Under the pieces are notes generated by a model. The model saw only the letters and a program-made list of their open reading frames with translations. It was not told the origin of the DNA and did not search any database. Shown here one piece after another: positions 37,424-45,322 of a stretch of DNA of 64,000 bases (positions within the stretch are counted from its first letter, which is position 1; every line of letters starts with the position of its first letter). The position numbers and the translations under genes are program-made. Where the stretch lies: the IMG/VR virus record IMGVR_UViG_3300034101_004588, positions 146,957 through 210,956 of that record. One strand, 5' to 3'. The stretch comes from a virus.

Positions 37424-37666
37424 CTATTTATAAGCGCCGACAACTCCGTCAAGGAGGCTATCGAAGTCTCCGTAGGTCAACTCGACTCTCTCCTCTAAAG
37501 GATCCCCCGAAAGAGCCCCGTCTTGATACATCTGGTGTAGCTCCTTGAATTCTTCCCGAGAAACAATACCCTTAAGTTCATCAAGGGCATCATAGACAGC
37601 GCGCATGCGATCGTCGTACTTGTCGAGGACAATGTCATGCATGGTAGGTGTGGATTTGTTTTTCAT
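37424..37666 (-). CDS. unknown acidic protein, 80 aa
   Basis: Start at ATG 37664-37666 (MKNKSTPTMHDIVLDKYDDR). Helical, with a GALSGDPLEERVELTYGDFD segment. Leader CTTTCCCGGAATGGC. Upstream of the two tRNAs on the same strand. Confidence 0.62.
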   Translation of the reverse strand: MKNKSTPTMHDIVLDKYDDRMRAVYDALDELKGIVSREEFKELHQMYQDGALSGDPLEERVELTYGDFDSLLDGVVGAYK

Positions 37667-37669
37667 CAC

Positions 37670-38115
37670 CCTTTATCTTAAAGAGCCATTCCGGGAAAGA
37701 CAAGAAGAAAATTGGGGTAACTTTAGCCTTGGCTTTCCCCCTTAAATGCCTTACAATGAATACAGAATAAAGGACGGTAGAGCCTCGAACCGATAAAGAC
37801 AGGGCGAACAGGGGATCAAACCCCGAGGGTAGGGGACTGGAGGCTGCCCAAATTCCATTTACGCAAAAGCCTCTTCTCTCAGTATAACTTATTATAGGGA
37901 AAATTCCCGGGGATGGCCAGAACTTTTTTTAAAAATTTTTGCCGGGCTTTTCCCCGGAAACCCTTATAAAATGGGGTGATAGTTTTTTTATTCCGAGGAA
38001 ATTAATAATAGGGTATCCCCCCTTGGTTTCCGTGGAATAAGAAAAAGAATACCTAGGTATTAATGGAAGGATTCCCGGGTTTAATACCTAGGTATTGATT
38101 GGGAGGAAAGGATTA
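37670..38115. other. 446-nt intergenic region with paired palindromes
   Basis: Holds the leader of 37424-37666, a T-arm-like AGGGGATCAAACCCC at 37810-37824 (possible tRNA remnant), the palindromic GGGAAAATTCCC near 37900, and two perfect copies of AATACCTAGGTATT (38048-38061 and 38083-38096), with CCCGGG between them. No gene on either strand. Operator or replication-origin function is possible. Confidence 0.45.
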
Positions 38116-38442
38116 TCAGGTTTCCTCGGGATACTCGATTCCCGTGTCGATACCCAGGATTTCCTGCCAGTTAGTAGCAATGTAACGAAAGATCTCTTGA
38201 ATGAAAGAAGAAGGATATTCATCAATCAACAAAGCAGAATCTTTGTCTTGTTCCAAATAATCGTTCTGGGTACCTTGTTCTAAAATGCTTTCAATGTAAG
38301 CACTTAGCTCCAAGGTGGTGACTTCTTTTTCATTATCCATAGAATAATCATTAAGGAGAGTAGATGCCAAAGAATATACTCCTCGCCAAAATCCAGGATT
38401 GGTACGAAGAAGTTCATCTAGAGAAAGATTGAAATCACTCAT
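38116..38442 (-). CDS. unknown acidic protein, 108 aa
   Basis: Start at ATG 38440-38442 (MSDFNLSLDELLRTNPGFWR), one base after the stop of the upstream gene. Helical and strongly acidic; contains YIESILEQGTQNDYLEQDKD. No recognised domain. Acidic early proteins can be DNA mimics, but there is no direct evidence here. Confidence 0.62.
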   Translation of the reverse strand: MSDFNLSLDELLRTNPGFWRGVYSLASTLLNDYSMDNEKEVTTLELSAYIESILEQGTQNDYLEQDKDSALLIDEYPSSFIQEIFRYIATNWQEILGIDTGIEYPEET

Positions 38443-38443
38443 A

Positions 38444-38626
38444 TTAATCTTTTTTACGGAAGGATCCTTTACCACAAGAAACACCTACCGAACGACAAGT
38501 CCGATAGACCTGACGATAGGTATAAGACTGTTCTTCGGTAGAGACTCTCTTGAGGAGGTCATGAACTTCAAAAGAGTCTCCACTAGAGAGAATCTCTCGC
38601 AACTTAGCAGATAATGTATTTTTCAT
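38444..38626 (-). CDS. small winged-helix-like protein, 60 aa
   Basis: MKNTLSAKLREILSSGDSFE then HDLLKRVSTEEQSYTYRQVY and a basic end GKGSFRKKD. The pattern (helix, helix, recognition helix, basic wing) resembles a minimal wHTH. Its similarity in plan to 32767-33132 suggests a common type. Coupled to 38116-38442. Confidence 0.6.
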   Translation of the reverse strand: MKNTLSAKLREILSSGDSFEVHDLLKRVSTEEQSYTYRQVYRTCRSVGVSCGKGSFRKKD

Positions 38627-38743
38627 ATATCGATAAAAAGTTTACCACGAATAAGGAGGTAAATCAACAAAAATAAAAACGCGTTAATAGAAACCCCCGC
38701 GATAATATAACACACTGTTCTATTAAATTAAAACTCGCTATAG

Positions 38744-38775
38744 AAAAGGGGTAGCTCTTTCGAACTACCCCTTTT
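38744..38775. terminator. bidirectional terminator
   Basis: AAAAGGGGTAG-CTCTTTCGAA-CTACCCCTTTT: perfect 11-bp stem with A-tract before and T-tract after, so it works on either strand. It ends the minus gene 38814-39026. The adjacent 38627-38743 gap holds nothing else clear. Confidence 0.85.
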
Positions 38776-38813
38776 CTTGTTTGGTGATCAGCTTCTTGAC
38801 ATTCCGATCCAAA

Positions 38814-39026
38814 TTAGCGGCGTTTACGGTTACGGGTAAAGCGACCTTCTTCATCACGCATATTGTGATAACGAGGGCGCAAGCGAACCGTATTACCTTG
38901 GAGAGCCACGATCTCGTAACGGCTAGTATTGATCATACGAGCGACACGAGACTTACGAGCTTCCAAAGAAGTCCGAGGATCCAATTTGATCCCGAGGTCT
39001 TCTTTAATGTTCTTAGTAATGGTCAT
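38814..39026 (-). CDS. small basic protein, 70 aa
   Basis: Start at ATG 39024-39026 (MTITKNIKEDLGIKLDPRTS); GTG at 39036-39038 is an alternative. AAAGGAG lies 11 nt upstream, one of the very few Shine-Dalgarno-like sequences in the window. Arg-rich C-terminus GRFTRNRKRR suggests nucleic-acid binding. Confidence 0.62.
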   Translation of the reverse strand: MTITKNIKEDLGIKLDPRTSLEARKSRVARMINTSRYEIVALQGNTVRLRPRYHNMRDEEGRFTRNRKRR

Positions 39027-39103
39027 TAGTGCATTCACTCCTTTCTAATAAAATAAGTATAGAACAGTTTAAGACTTAGGCAACGAAGTATTTTTAATAA
39101 AGA

Positions 39104-39179
39104 TGGTACCTGAGGTGGGACTCGAACCCACACTTGACAGATTTTAAGTCTGTTGTCTCTGCCATTGGACTACTCAGGC
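39104..39179 (-). tRNA. tRNA-Leu (UAA anticodon) without a long variable arm
   Basis: Acceptor GCCTGAG/CTCAGGT, D-arm GTC-CAATGGCAGA-GAC, anticodon stem ACAGA/TCTGT with loop CTTAAAA (TAA), T-arm GTGGG-TTCGAGT-CCCAC, discriminator A, encoded CCA. The variable loop is only about 5 nt, so this is a class I body with a Leu anticodon; the other Leu tRNA at 13317 has the usual long arm. Confidence 0.88.
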
Positions 39180-39189
39180 CTAAAGCTCA

Positions 39190-39720
39190 TTATGCTGCCT
39201 TATGAAATCTTTTCAAGTCACAGACGCAATATTTAATCCACGGGCATCCATCACACCACTTTCCGTTATCGAGATAGATGTCGGGACGTTGACAAGCCAC
39301 CGAAGTCAATGACTCTACCCCTTCTTTGTCTGTAGGAGTAATAAAAGGCAGCTTAGTGAATTCCATCTTCGGAAGATCTTTCTTAATCTTCTCGGCTCTC
39401 TCTTCTAGCTCTTCCTTGGTCATTACTGACAAAGGATTAACATAAGTCTTCTTCGGTTTAGGTTCTTTAGGATCTTTATGCAGATTGCGACAGGCTCGAC
39501 ATTCAAAGGTCTGTAGCAGCTCTTCTATGTTATTCTTATGCTTCTTAAGATAGTTCTTAAGATTAGGACCAAACATAGAAACGGTATTGTGTTTGCAGTG
39601 ACTACAAGTAATCTTCTGCGCCGGCAGTTTCTTGTGTTCTTTAAAGAACTTGATCCAACCTGAGATATCTTCAAATTGATTGAATGATGCCTTTTTATTA
39701 CCCTTAGTTTTCTTAGCCAT
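39190..39720 (-). CDS. Cys-rich zinc-binding-type protein, 176 aa
   Basis: Residues about 39-42 CSHC and 75-78 CRAC form a two-knuckle zinc ribbon separated by a basic helix. The C-terminus has a second set, ACQRPDIYLDNGKWCDGC with YCVC, close to an Fe-S or zinc site. Lys-rich linker between. A nucleic-acid-binding or transcription-modulating role is plausible. Not assigned to a family. Confidence 0.65.
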   Translation of the reverse strand: MAKKTKGNKKASFNQFEDISGWIKFFKEHKKLPAQKITCSHCKHNTVSMFGPNLKNYLKKHKNNIEELLQTFECRACRNLHKDPKEPKPKKTYVNPLSVMTKEELEERAEKIKKDLPKMEFTKLPFITPTDKEGVESLTSVACQRPDIYLDNGKWCDGCPWIKYCVCDLKRFHKAA

Positions 39721-39762
39721 AGATAGCGTTACTTTCTATTTGTTGGTGCTTTTGTATAGGAT

Positions 39763-39864
39763 CTAGTGCTTTGCCGGGAATGACACTCTTTTTTTATTAA
39801 GAGGTTTGACCACAATGCGAAGTCGGTTTTTGTTGATAATGAAGGTTAAAGAGGCTTTTTCCAT
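39763..39864 (-). CDS. tiny basic peptide, 33 aa
   Basis: ATG 39862-39864. MEKASLTFIINKNRLRIVVK then PLNKKRVSFPAKH. Accepted mainly because it follows an early-type leader (GTCTTTCCCCCTAATAAATG). Function unknown. Confidence 0.45.
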   Translation of the reverse strand: MEKASLTFIINKNRLRIVVKPLNKKRVSFPAKH

Positions 39865-39957
39865 AAGACTAATAATATAACATTTATTAGGGGGAAAGAC
39901 AAGGATTATTTTCTACCCCTATTTACCCCTTTTTTAGGCTTGACTAAAATTTTTTTT

Positions 39958-39987
39958 GGGTTATAATGGGGTTGCTGGGGGTGGGGG
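39958..39987 (+). other. potential G-quadruplex motif
   Basis: Four G-runs within 30 nt (GGG, GGGG, GGGGG, GGGGG with loops of 7, 5 and 1 nt) in the 204-nt gene-free gap 39865-40068. It lies between the early-gene block and the second cargo block. The rest of the gap is T/C-rich with no gene. Confidence 0.35.
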
Positions 39988-40068
39988 CCGAAGGTTAATA
40001 CACTTTTTTTTAAATCCCCTTTGAACTTTCTTTATATATTTTCCTAACCCATTCCTTAATATACTTCT

Positions 40069-40404
40069 TTAATCTGTATCTTTAATGAACTTCATAAGCT
40101 GTCTACCCCAATCAAAGAGGTTTTCCGGAAATTCTTTAATAGTTTTCATACTATAGTAAAGATTAAATTCTTCAGGGGTCTTTCCAGGTTTATTTTGTAA
40201 TTGTTCTAAGACGTCTTCAATCCTTTGATTAATTTCTTCTTCTTGACCTATCAAGACCTTTTCTATATCTAATATAAGCCCAAAAACCTGATTGATCTTA
40301 CGGGAGAGCTCCATTATATCTTTTTCTTTATTAGCAAATTCTTTAAAGGCATCAACCTTATTTTGCACCTGATTATAGGCTTCGGATAAACTTTTATTAT
40401 TCAT
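40069..40404 (-). CDS. head-cargo family protein, 111 aa
   Basis: Starts MNNKSLSEAYNQVQNKVDAF, then KEFANKEKD: the KxxAFKxF motif with a shortened leader. Remainder is a helical bundle. Overlaps the upstream gene by 8 nt. Confidence 0.62.
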   Translation of the reverse strand: MNNKSLSEAYNQVQNKVDAFKEFANKEKDIMELSRKINQVFGLILDIEKVLIGQEEEINQRIEDVLEQLQNKPGKTPEEFNLYYSMKTIKEFPENLFDWGRQLMKFIKDTD

Positions 40405-40984
40405 TGGTCCATTTATCTATCTTTCTTAACATTTCGGAGAGTTTATGAATTCCTTGGAAGTCATCTCCTAAAATACTATATTCATTTTCTGATCCCCAAT
40501 GAGCCTTACGATAGGCAGGGGGCATATGGTTTAGATTAAATCCTAGGTCTTTGGCATTAGGAGCCCATAAGAGAAATTCTACTTCATTTTTAAGTAAGCG
40601 AGCCAGGATCTCTACTATAACATAAGCCTTATAGGTTCCTTCTAAACCAAAGATATGAAAGTCTCTTTTTTGATTCATTTCAAATTTATAGTTAGTATCT
40701 TGAGGGGTAGGTTTTAAAGGATCGGTATATATCAATAAAGGTTTAGCAGTTGCTCGATTAGGAATTTCCCAGGCCCATACATCATCGAAACCGGACTCTT
40801 GAGTAATTTCATCGTTCTCGGTTATATATTTGTGGGGTCCCAATACTCTTTCTAGATCGGCAATGGAAGCTTTAATGGTCAATTCATTTTTATATTGGTC
40901 TTTAATTTCTTGTTTAAAGAAATTTTTAAAGCCTTGAGCCTTAACATTAGATAAGGTTTCTTCTACAAGTTGATTAAATTTCAT
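40397..40984 (-). CDS. head-cargo family protein, 195 aa
   Basis: Starts MKFNQLVEETLSNVKAQGFK, with LVEE as the (I/L)xE site and KAQGFKNFF as the family motif. The mature part contains VWAWEIPNRATAKPLLIYTD and YVIVEILARLLKNEVEFLLW, a mixed alpha/beta domain that I do not recognise. Confidence 0.63.
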   Translation of the reverse strand: MKFNQLVEETLSNVKAQGFKNFFKQEIKDQYKNELTIKASIADLERVLGPHKYITENDEITQESGFDDVWAWEIPNRATAKPLLIYTDPLKPTPQDTNYKFEMNQKRDFHIFGLEGTYKAYVIVEILARLLKNEVEFLLWAPNAKDLGFNLNHMPPAYRKAHWGSENEYSILGDDFQGIHKLSEMLRKIDKWTNE

Positions 40985-40998
40985 GGATCTATTATTTA

Positions 40999-41412
40999 TT
41001 ATTCTCCGGGTGGAAAGAGAACCTCGTCTTGTAAGGGTTGTTCTAAACGAAATTCCCAGTGATAGGTTTTCTTGCCTAAAGTTGGATTATTAGGTTCGGT
41101 GTAAAGTTCATTCTTATATCCATAGTCATTTAGAGCCTGAGATATGTTTCTTAATTCTCGCACTTTAATCTTAATACGTTGATCAACTCCTATGGCAAAG
41201 AAATCTTCATCAATCCAATCAAATTTTATATAAGAAGATAAATGAGGAACTGTTTGGTTTACTATGTTCTTTATAACTTTGCTTTCGTTATTAGATTCTT
41301 CCGCAGTTCTTTTAGAGGTGTTTTGGGAAAAACTTTTTAAAGCCTGGAGCTTATCATTCTCTAATACCGTTTGATAAACTTCTTTTAAAATTTGTAAATC
41401 CTTATCACCCAT
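40999..41412 (-). CDS. head-cargo family protein, 137 aa
   Basis: Starts MGDKDLQILKEVYQTVLEND, then KLQALKSFSQN: both the KDLQxL leader and the xLENDKL junction are present. Mature domain is short alpha/beta. CCTAAATA (41419-41426, minus) lies 6 nt upstream, so expression is late, unlike the neighbouring early-type genes. Confidence 0.65.
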   Translation of the reverse strand: MGDKDLQILKEVYQTVLENDKLQALKSFSQNTSKRTAEESNNESKVIKNIVNQTVPHLSSYIKFDWIDEDFFAIGVDQRIKIKVRELRNISQALNDYGYKNELYTEPNNPTLGKKTYHWEFRLEQPLQDEVLFPPGE

Positions 41413-41441
41413 TTTTATTATTTAGGGATAATAAGGATTTA

Positions 41442-41735
41442 TTATTTCCAACAAGCCTTGCCTCTTAAAATATAAGCATTACCCAAAATCGGATAACCGG
41501 CGGTGGCCGAGGCATCGGGATTGACTAAAAGCTTTTTCCATTCTCCTTCTTCATCCACTAACAATTGTAAAGGTTCTTGAGAACGATTGTTAAGGATCGG
41601 AGCCATCGTAATGTAACCCCCAACGAAGTCCTGAACCTCTTGCAGAGTGGGAGAATCTTTTTTTTCCGAGACAATACGAGTTTTAGTTCCGTTGGAGGCG
41701 GTGATATTAACCGAATAAATTTTAGGTTTTTTCAT
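41442..41735 (-). CDS. unknown protein, 97 aa
   Basis: Starts MKKPKIYSVNITASNGTKTR; beta-rich with TLQEVQDFVGGYITMAPILN, resembling small phage DUF3846-like proteins. Leader CTTCCCAATAAAAGG is early type. No cargo motif. Confidence 0.6.
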   Translation of the reverse strand: MKKPKIYSVNITASNGTKTRIVSEKKDSPTLQEVQDFVGGYITMAPILNNRSQEPLQLLVDEEGEWKKLLVNPDASATAGYPILGNAYILRGKACWK

Positions 41736-41766
41736 CCTTTAAGTCTAAAACCTTTTATTGGGAAGG

Positions 41767-41967
41767 TCACTTCAAATATACCAAAGACTGATGGGTCTCT
41801 CCTTGGTAGTTAAAGGTTAAAAGATCACGACCTTGCATATCTTCTTCAACATTGAGTACCTCCAGGTCTTCACACCTAACATATTCTCCTAAAAGAAGAA
41901 CGTGGGGTTTGGGTTCGTGGTAATAGCTCTCTTCGGTGTATTCTCCTAAAATTCTTTTTTCACTCAT
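41767..41967 (-). CDS. unknown small protein, 66 aa
   Basis: Starts MSEKRILGEYTEESYYHEPK; beta-rich, acidic. Leader AATTCCAGAAAAAAC. Last minus gene before the plus-strand insertion at 42.1-42.7 kb. Confidence 0.6.
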   Translation of the reverse strand: MSEKRILGEYTEESYYHEPKPHVLLLGEYVRCEDLEVLNVEEDMQGRDLLTFNYQGETHQSLVYLK

Positions 41968-42093
41968 AATTTAAAAATTTAACTTGTTTTTTCTGGAATT
42001 GCCCGTATTATTTTATAAATATTAAAGATTAAAAGCTTTTAATTCGGTTTCTGTGGTGGAAATATAAAGGTTTTCACCAAAGAAATTAAAATT

Positions 42094-42198
42094 ATGAGTC
42101 TATTAATCGGTAGTATAATATTAACATTTAATGTTAAACTTTTTTGTTTAAGTTATTTGTTAATGGTTTCAGAAATGTTTAGTCGAGGCAATCGTTGA
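42094..42198 (+). CDS. tiny hydrophobic peptide, 34 aa
   Basis: ATG at 42094, MSLLIGSIILTFNVKLFCLS then YLLMVSEMFSRGNR. One membrane-length segment. A strong plus-strand terminator follows 30 nt later and serves no other gene, which supports transcription. Could be a toxin-like or membrane regulator peptide; also could be a chance frame over a small RNA. Confidence 0.4.
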   Translation: MSLLIGSIILTFNVKLFCLSYLLMVSEMFSRGNR

Positions 42199-42228
42199 TT
42201 GATTTGATAAAAACCTTTTTGCAATACC

Positions 42229-42254
42229 ACGGGAGAATCTTCGGATTCTCCCGT
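42229..42254 (+). terminator. rho-independent terminator
   Basis: ACGGGAGAATC-TTCG-GATTCTCCCGT: perfect 11-bp stem with a UUCG tetraloop, followed by ATTTGTTTT on the plus strand. Ends a plus transcript that includes 42094-42198 or a small RNA. The rest of 41968-42293 shows nothing else. Confidence 0.85.
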
Positions 42255-42292
42255 ATTTGTTTTAAGGAAGGAAAAACCGTTAAATAGTCTAT

Positions 42293-42655
42293 ATGAAATT
42301 TAATTTATTGTGGGAATCTTATCTTAAAGGGTTAAAAAATAATTTAGAAGATTTTAAATTGTTTATCGAAAAGAGATCTACAGGAGCCAAAAAGATTGCC
42401 GAGGCTTCGGCTAAGAAGGGGGAATATGCTACACTGACCGCTATTCACTTTAAAGCCAAAGAGGTTCCTTATAACTTTTGTCTTCGCCACTACAAAGCTG
42501 AAGATTCTAAATTGGTAGAAGATAAAGCCGATGAATGTTTTACTAAATTAAAGTCTTGGAAGAAGATGTCTCAAAGAGAATTTCAGGCAGTGATGGGGGA
42601 ATTAGAGGCTTATGGAGAGGTTTATATTAGATCAAAAGAGACAAAAGGACAATAA
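42293..42655 (+). CDS. unknown protein with cargo-like start, 120 aa
   Basis: Starts MKFNLLWESYLKGLKNNLED; LLWE near residue 8 is an LxxE variant, and KGLKNNLEDF echoes the KxxxLKxF motif. Remainder is Lys-rich helical with TAIHFKAKEVPYNFCLRHYK. It lies on the opposite strand to the cargo block, so membership is uncertain. Confidence 0.6.
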   Translation: MKFNLLWESYLKGLKNNLEDFKLFIEKRSTGAKKIAEASAKKGEYATLTAIHFKAKEVPYNFCLRHYKAEDSKLVEDKADECFTKLKSWKKMSQREFQAVMGELEAYGEVYIRSKETKGQ

Positions 42656-42769
42656 ACCTTTGTATTTTCTTTATTTTTAGCAATTTCTTCTATAAAATAA
42701 CTTTTATTTTGAATTTTTTATAAATTTTAAGCACTTTTTTTACAAAATAAGCCACTTTTTTATAGATTT

Positions 42770-43534
42770 TTACGATTTTTTATGCAAAAAAGCAAACGGA
42801 CATTTGCTTTTTTGAGGGGGTATTTGAGATTCTGTAATGAATTCTTTGGGGGTACGAAAGAATTTTTTATAGCGATGAAAGAAAACCGTGCAAGCCTTGT
42901 CCCATTGTTTTTTAAATTTAGACCCCTTATCATAAGAATAGAACGATACAAATTTTTGTCGCTTAAAAGGTATAACCTGAATGATAGGGGTGCCTTTAGG
43001 AATCAATCCTTCAAAGCCTTCCTTAATCAAAAAGGGAAAGTTTACCGGCATAGGAAACTTATCTGTATCAACTAATCCTGAAAAGCAAAGAAAAGGAACT
43101 TCATCGGTATGTTGTGGTTGTAAAAACAAACAAGACCAACCTCGTGGAGTTTTTATAATCCAAGGATTCTCCCATTTAAAAGCTACCTGATTGGAGTAAC
43201 CCGAAGGAATGGGATAATTACCTATTTGTTCAAAATAATGGGTATTAGCTATTTCTAATTCTGGAGCAGACCAGCGAATATCACATCCTCCTTCTCGGTA
43301 TTCAATCCAAACATCACAAGGTAAGGGAATGTAATAACCGGCACCTCTCATGTCATTGAAAGGCATACATTGTTTGACGGTCTCTAAAGGGTCTCCGTGA
43401 TGGTCTATTTTAGAATCACTCCAAAAAGTAGAAAGATTTTTAAACCATTGTGGAGTTAATTGAGAAGCTGGATAAGGTTTATCACAAATTTCTAAATACT
43501 TTTTCTCCTTTGCAATAAACTTAATTGGTATCAT
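42770..43534 (-). CDS. conserved phage protein, DUF6065-like, 254 aa
   Basis: Core features: TPQWFKNLSTFW, ENPWIIKTPRGWSCLFLQPQ, FSGLVDTDKFPMPVNFPFLI and GTPIIQVIPFKRQKF. This order matches a family I know from T4-like marine phages (probably DUF6065), of unknown function. The 2OG-Fe-like jelly-roll feel (IPxGTPIxQ) is only an impression. Complete, no truncation. Confidence 0.65.
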   Translation of the reverse strand: MIPIKFIAKEKKYLEICDKPYPASQLTPQWFKNLSTFWSDSKIDHHGDPLETVKQCMPFNDMRGAGYYIPLPCDVWIEYREGGCDIRWSAPELEIANTHYFEQIGNYPIPSGYSNQVAFKWENPWIIKTPRGWSCLFLQPQHTDEVPFLCFSGLVDTDKFPMPVNFPFLIKEGFEGLIPKGTPIIQVIPFKRQKFVSFYSYDKGSKFKKQWDKACTVFFHRYKKFFRTPKEFITESQIPPQKSKCPFAFLHKKS

Positions 43535-43579
43535 ACTTTAATAATAAAGCATGTTTTAAGGTTATCAAATAAAATTTAA

Positions 43580-44143
43580 TTAAGACCTTGATATACTCAA
43601 TATTTGTGCCTGAGGTATGAGTTTTTCTATTTTAATCTTGGTTCTAGCTCTTTGCTCTTTTTCATCTTCTTCTGATTTTATCCACATCGGCCAAGGTTTA
43701 AGAGTACCAAAGTGAATATAGAATTTTTTTGGTGATGTTATTGTTTTAAAATAATTTAATACCCCTTCTTCGGATTCAAATTGAAAAGGAGGTATTTTAG
43801 ACGAAGTATATATAGATCCTAAAGAATTATCTTCAAGTTCAAAATACCAAGAAACTGTGATAACGGTAGAAACTATATTTTTATTTTTGCTATCAAAAAG
43901 TCGAGTGTGATGTACATCATAAAAAGTAACATCTGTTTCACTAGGATCTCCGAGACTCTCAAAAACATTTTTTGGAATTACTTCAATAGTACTTTTCATT
44001 TGAGGGTTTATCTCAAACTCATCTCTAGTAAATTTACGTTTAATCCTGGTGTAAGAAAAAAAAGATTGTAAACCTCTCAACTTATCATTTTCATTGATAG
44101 AATGGTAAGTTTTTAATAAAGATTGTAGGTCTTTGTTATTCAT
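43580..44143 (-). CDS. head-cargo family protein, 187 aa
   Basis: Starts MNNKDLQSLLKTYHSINEND, then KLRGLQSFFSY; INE before NDKL is an (I/L)xE site. The mature domain has SLGDPSETDVTFYDVHH, VITVSWYFELEDNSLGSIYT and a C-terminal MWIKSEEDEKE, i.e. a version of the WxIxFxDG domain (WYFELEDNS). Overlaps the next gene by 4 nt. Confidence 0.67.
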   Translation of the reverse strand: MNNKDLQSLLKTYHSINENDKLRGLQSFFSYTRIKRKFTRDEFEINPQMKSTIEVIPKNVFESLGDPSETDVTFYDVHHTRLFDSKNKNIVSTVITVSWYFELEDNSLGSIYTSSKIPPFQFESEEGVLNYFKTITSPKKFYIHFGTLKPWPMWIKSEEDEKEQRARTKIKIEKLIPQAQILSISRS

Positions 44144-44793
44144 CCGTGTATTAGTCTTCTAAACATACCAGCATATTCATCTAAATAATCTGGCAATAAT
44201 TCTAAATTCATGGCATTTTCAAATTCTTTTAATTCTTGTGGAGTCAATGTTCCTTCATTATAACCTGGAGATAAATTTTCAATAGCACTGTTCATATTTG
44301 AGACCATTTCTTGTTGATGTTTTTTTAATATTTTATAATTTTTATCTAAATGCTTTTGCATGTTTTTAACATCCTCTGCAAATTGTGATATTTCTTTATT
44401 GTTTTGTGCAAAGCTTTTTAATCCTTCAAGTTTATTATTTTCTTCTATTGTACCTTCTAAAGTTTTTTTAAGTTCTTCTGCTGCGTCTTCTAAAACTCTT
44501 ACAAAGCCATAAATGTTATCTGCATTAGATTTAGCATCTTTTGAAGCTTCAATTTCATTTTTTAATACTCCACGAAGCCAGGCCATATATTCTTTCTCTT
44601 GAAAGTCATCATCATAAAGTTCAGAAAGAAAATCATCGAATTTATGAAAGAAATCTACAATTCTGTTTTGAATGTATCGTGTTCTTTGTTCGAAATTTTC
44701 TTGTTTACTAAAACTTTTGAGTGCCTGAAGTTTATCATTTTCATTAATCATTTGATAAGCTTTACCTAGAGATTGTAGATCTTTATCTTTCAT
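44140..44793 (-). CDS. two-unit head-cargo family protein, 217 aa
   Basis: Starts MKDKDLQSLGKAYQMINEND and KLQALKSFSKQ. A second junction IEENNKLEGLKSF occurs at about residue 117-129, so cleavage after IEE would release two helical pieces of about 95-100 residues each. Both units are all-helical and lack the WxIxFxDG domain. Confidence 0.68.
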   Translation of the reverse strand: MKDKDLQSLGKAYQMINENDKLQALKSFSKQENFEQRTRYIQNRIVDFFHKFDDFLSELYDDDFQEKEYMAWLRGVLKNEIEASKDAKSNADNIYGFVRVLEDAAEELKKTLEGTIEENNKLEGLKSFAQNNKEISQFAEDVKNMQKHLDKNYKILKKHQQEMVSNMNSAIENLSPGYNEGTLTPQELKEFENAMNLELLPDYLDEYAGMFRRLIHG

Positions 44794-44803
44794 TTTTATT
44801 TAC

Positions 44804-45322
44804 TTAACGGGTTTTTTGTTTATTTTTAAAAACAATTCTATCAATACGTTCTTGTATGTCTTTTGCTATCTCGCCAAGTTCTTTGTTTTGTATAGAAGGA
44901 TCGGTTGCTCCTTTATATCTAAAATATACTCTATAACTTATATCACGATAATCATCTCGATAATCTTCGTCTTCATCGCGAGGCAATATAAACTTTTTTG
45001 CTAGGTAATGTTCCAACCAAAAAGGATCTATGTGGTTTGTGCTTATAGCCATTTTTACATTATCTGCAAATTCAATATACCAAGATATTGTTCCATATTT
45101 CCAATCAAGACCACGGTGATATTCATAATGTGAAATTTCATTTGGAGGGCCAAATATATCTGCTATTCGAGTTACATCGTGATGAAAATTTTCAACAAAA
45201 TAAGAATCTTTATATTTTTTAGGATTAAATGTACCTTTGACCTGAAAACGCAAAACGTCATAGGTATAAAAATCTTTAAATCCTTTTAATTTTTTAGCTG
45301 CTCTATTATCTTGATTTTCCAT
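44804..45322 (-). CDS. head-cargo family protein, 172 aa
   Basis: Starts MENQDNRAAKKLKGFKDFYT: the KLKGFKDF motif is present but the leader lacks a clear (I/L)xE. The domain contains FGPPNEISHYEYHRG and TISWYIEFADNVKMAISTNH, a clear WxIxFxDG member. TAATG overlap with the upstream gene. Confidence 0.67.
   Translation of the reverse strand: MENQDNRAAKKLKGFKDFYTYDVLRFQVKGTFNPKKYKDSYFVENFHHDVTRIADIFGPPNEISHYEYHRGLDWKYGTISWYIEFADNVKMAISTNHIDPFWLEHYLAKKFILPRDEDEDYRDDYRDISYRVYFRYKGATDPSIQNKELGEIAKDIQERIDRIVFKNKQKTR

Noticed and set aside
37145-37498. Plus-strand open frame of 117 codons
   Set aside because: Antisense to tRNA-Asn and tRNA-Lys and to parts of two genes.
37803-37872. Complete tRNA gene around a T-arm-like AGGGGATCAAACCCC
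   Set aside because: No 5' acceptor partner or anticodon arm can be built; at best a remnant.
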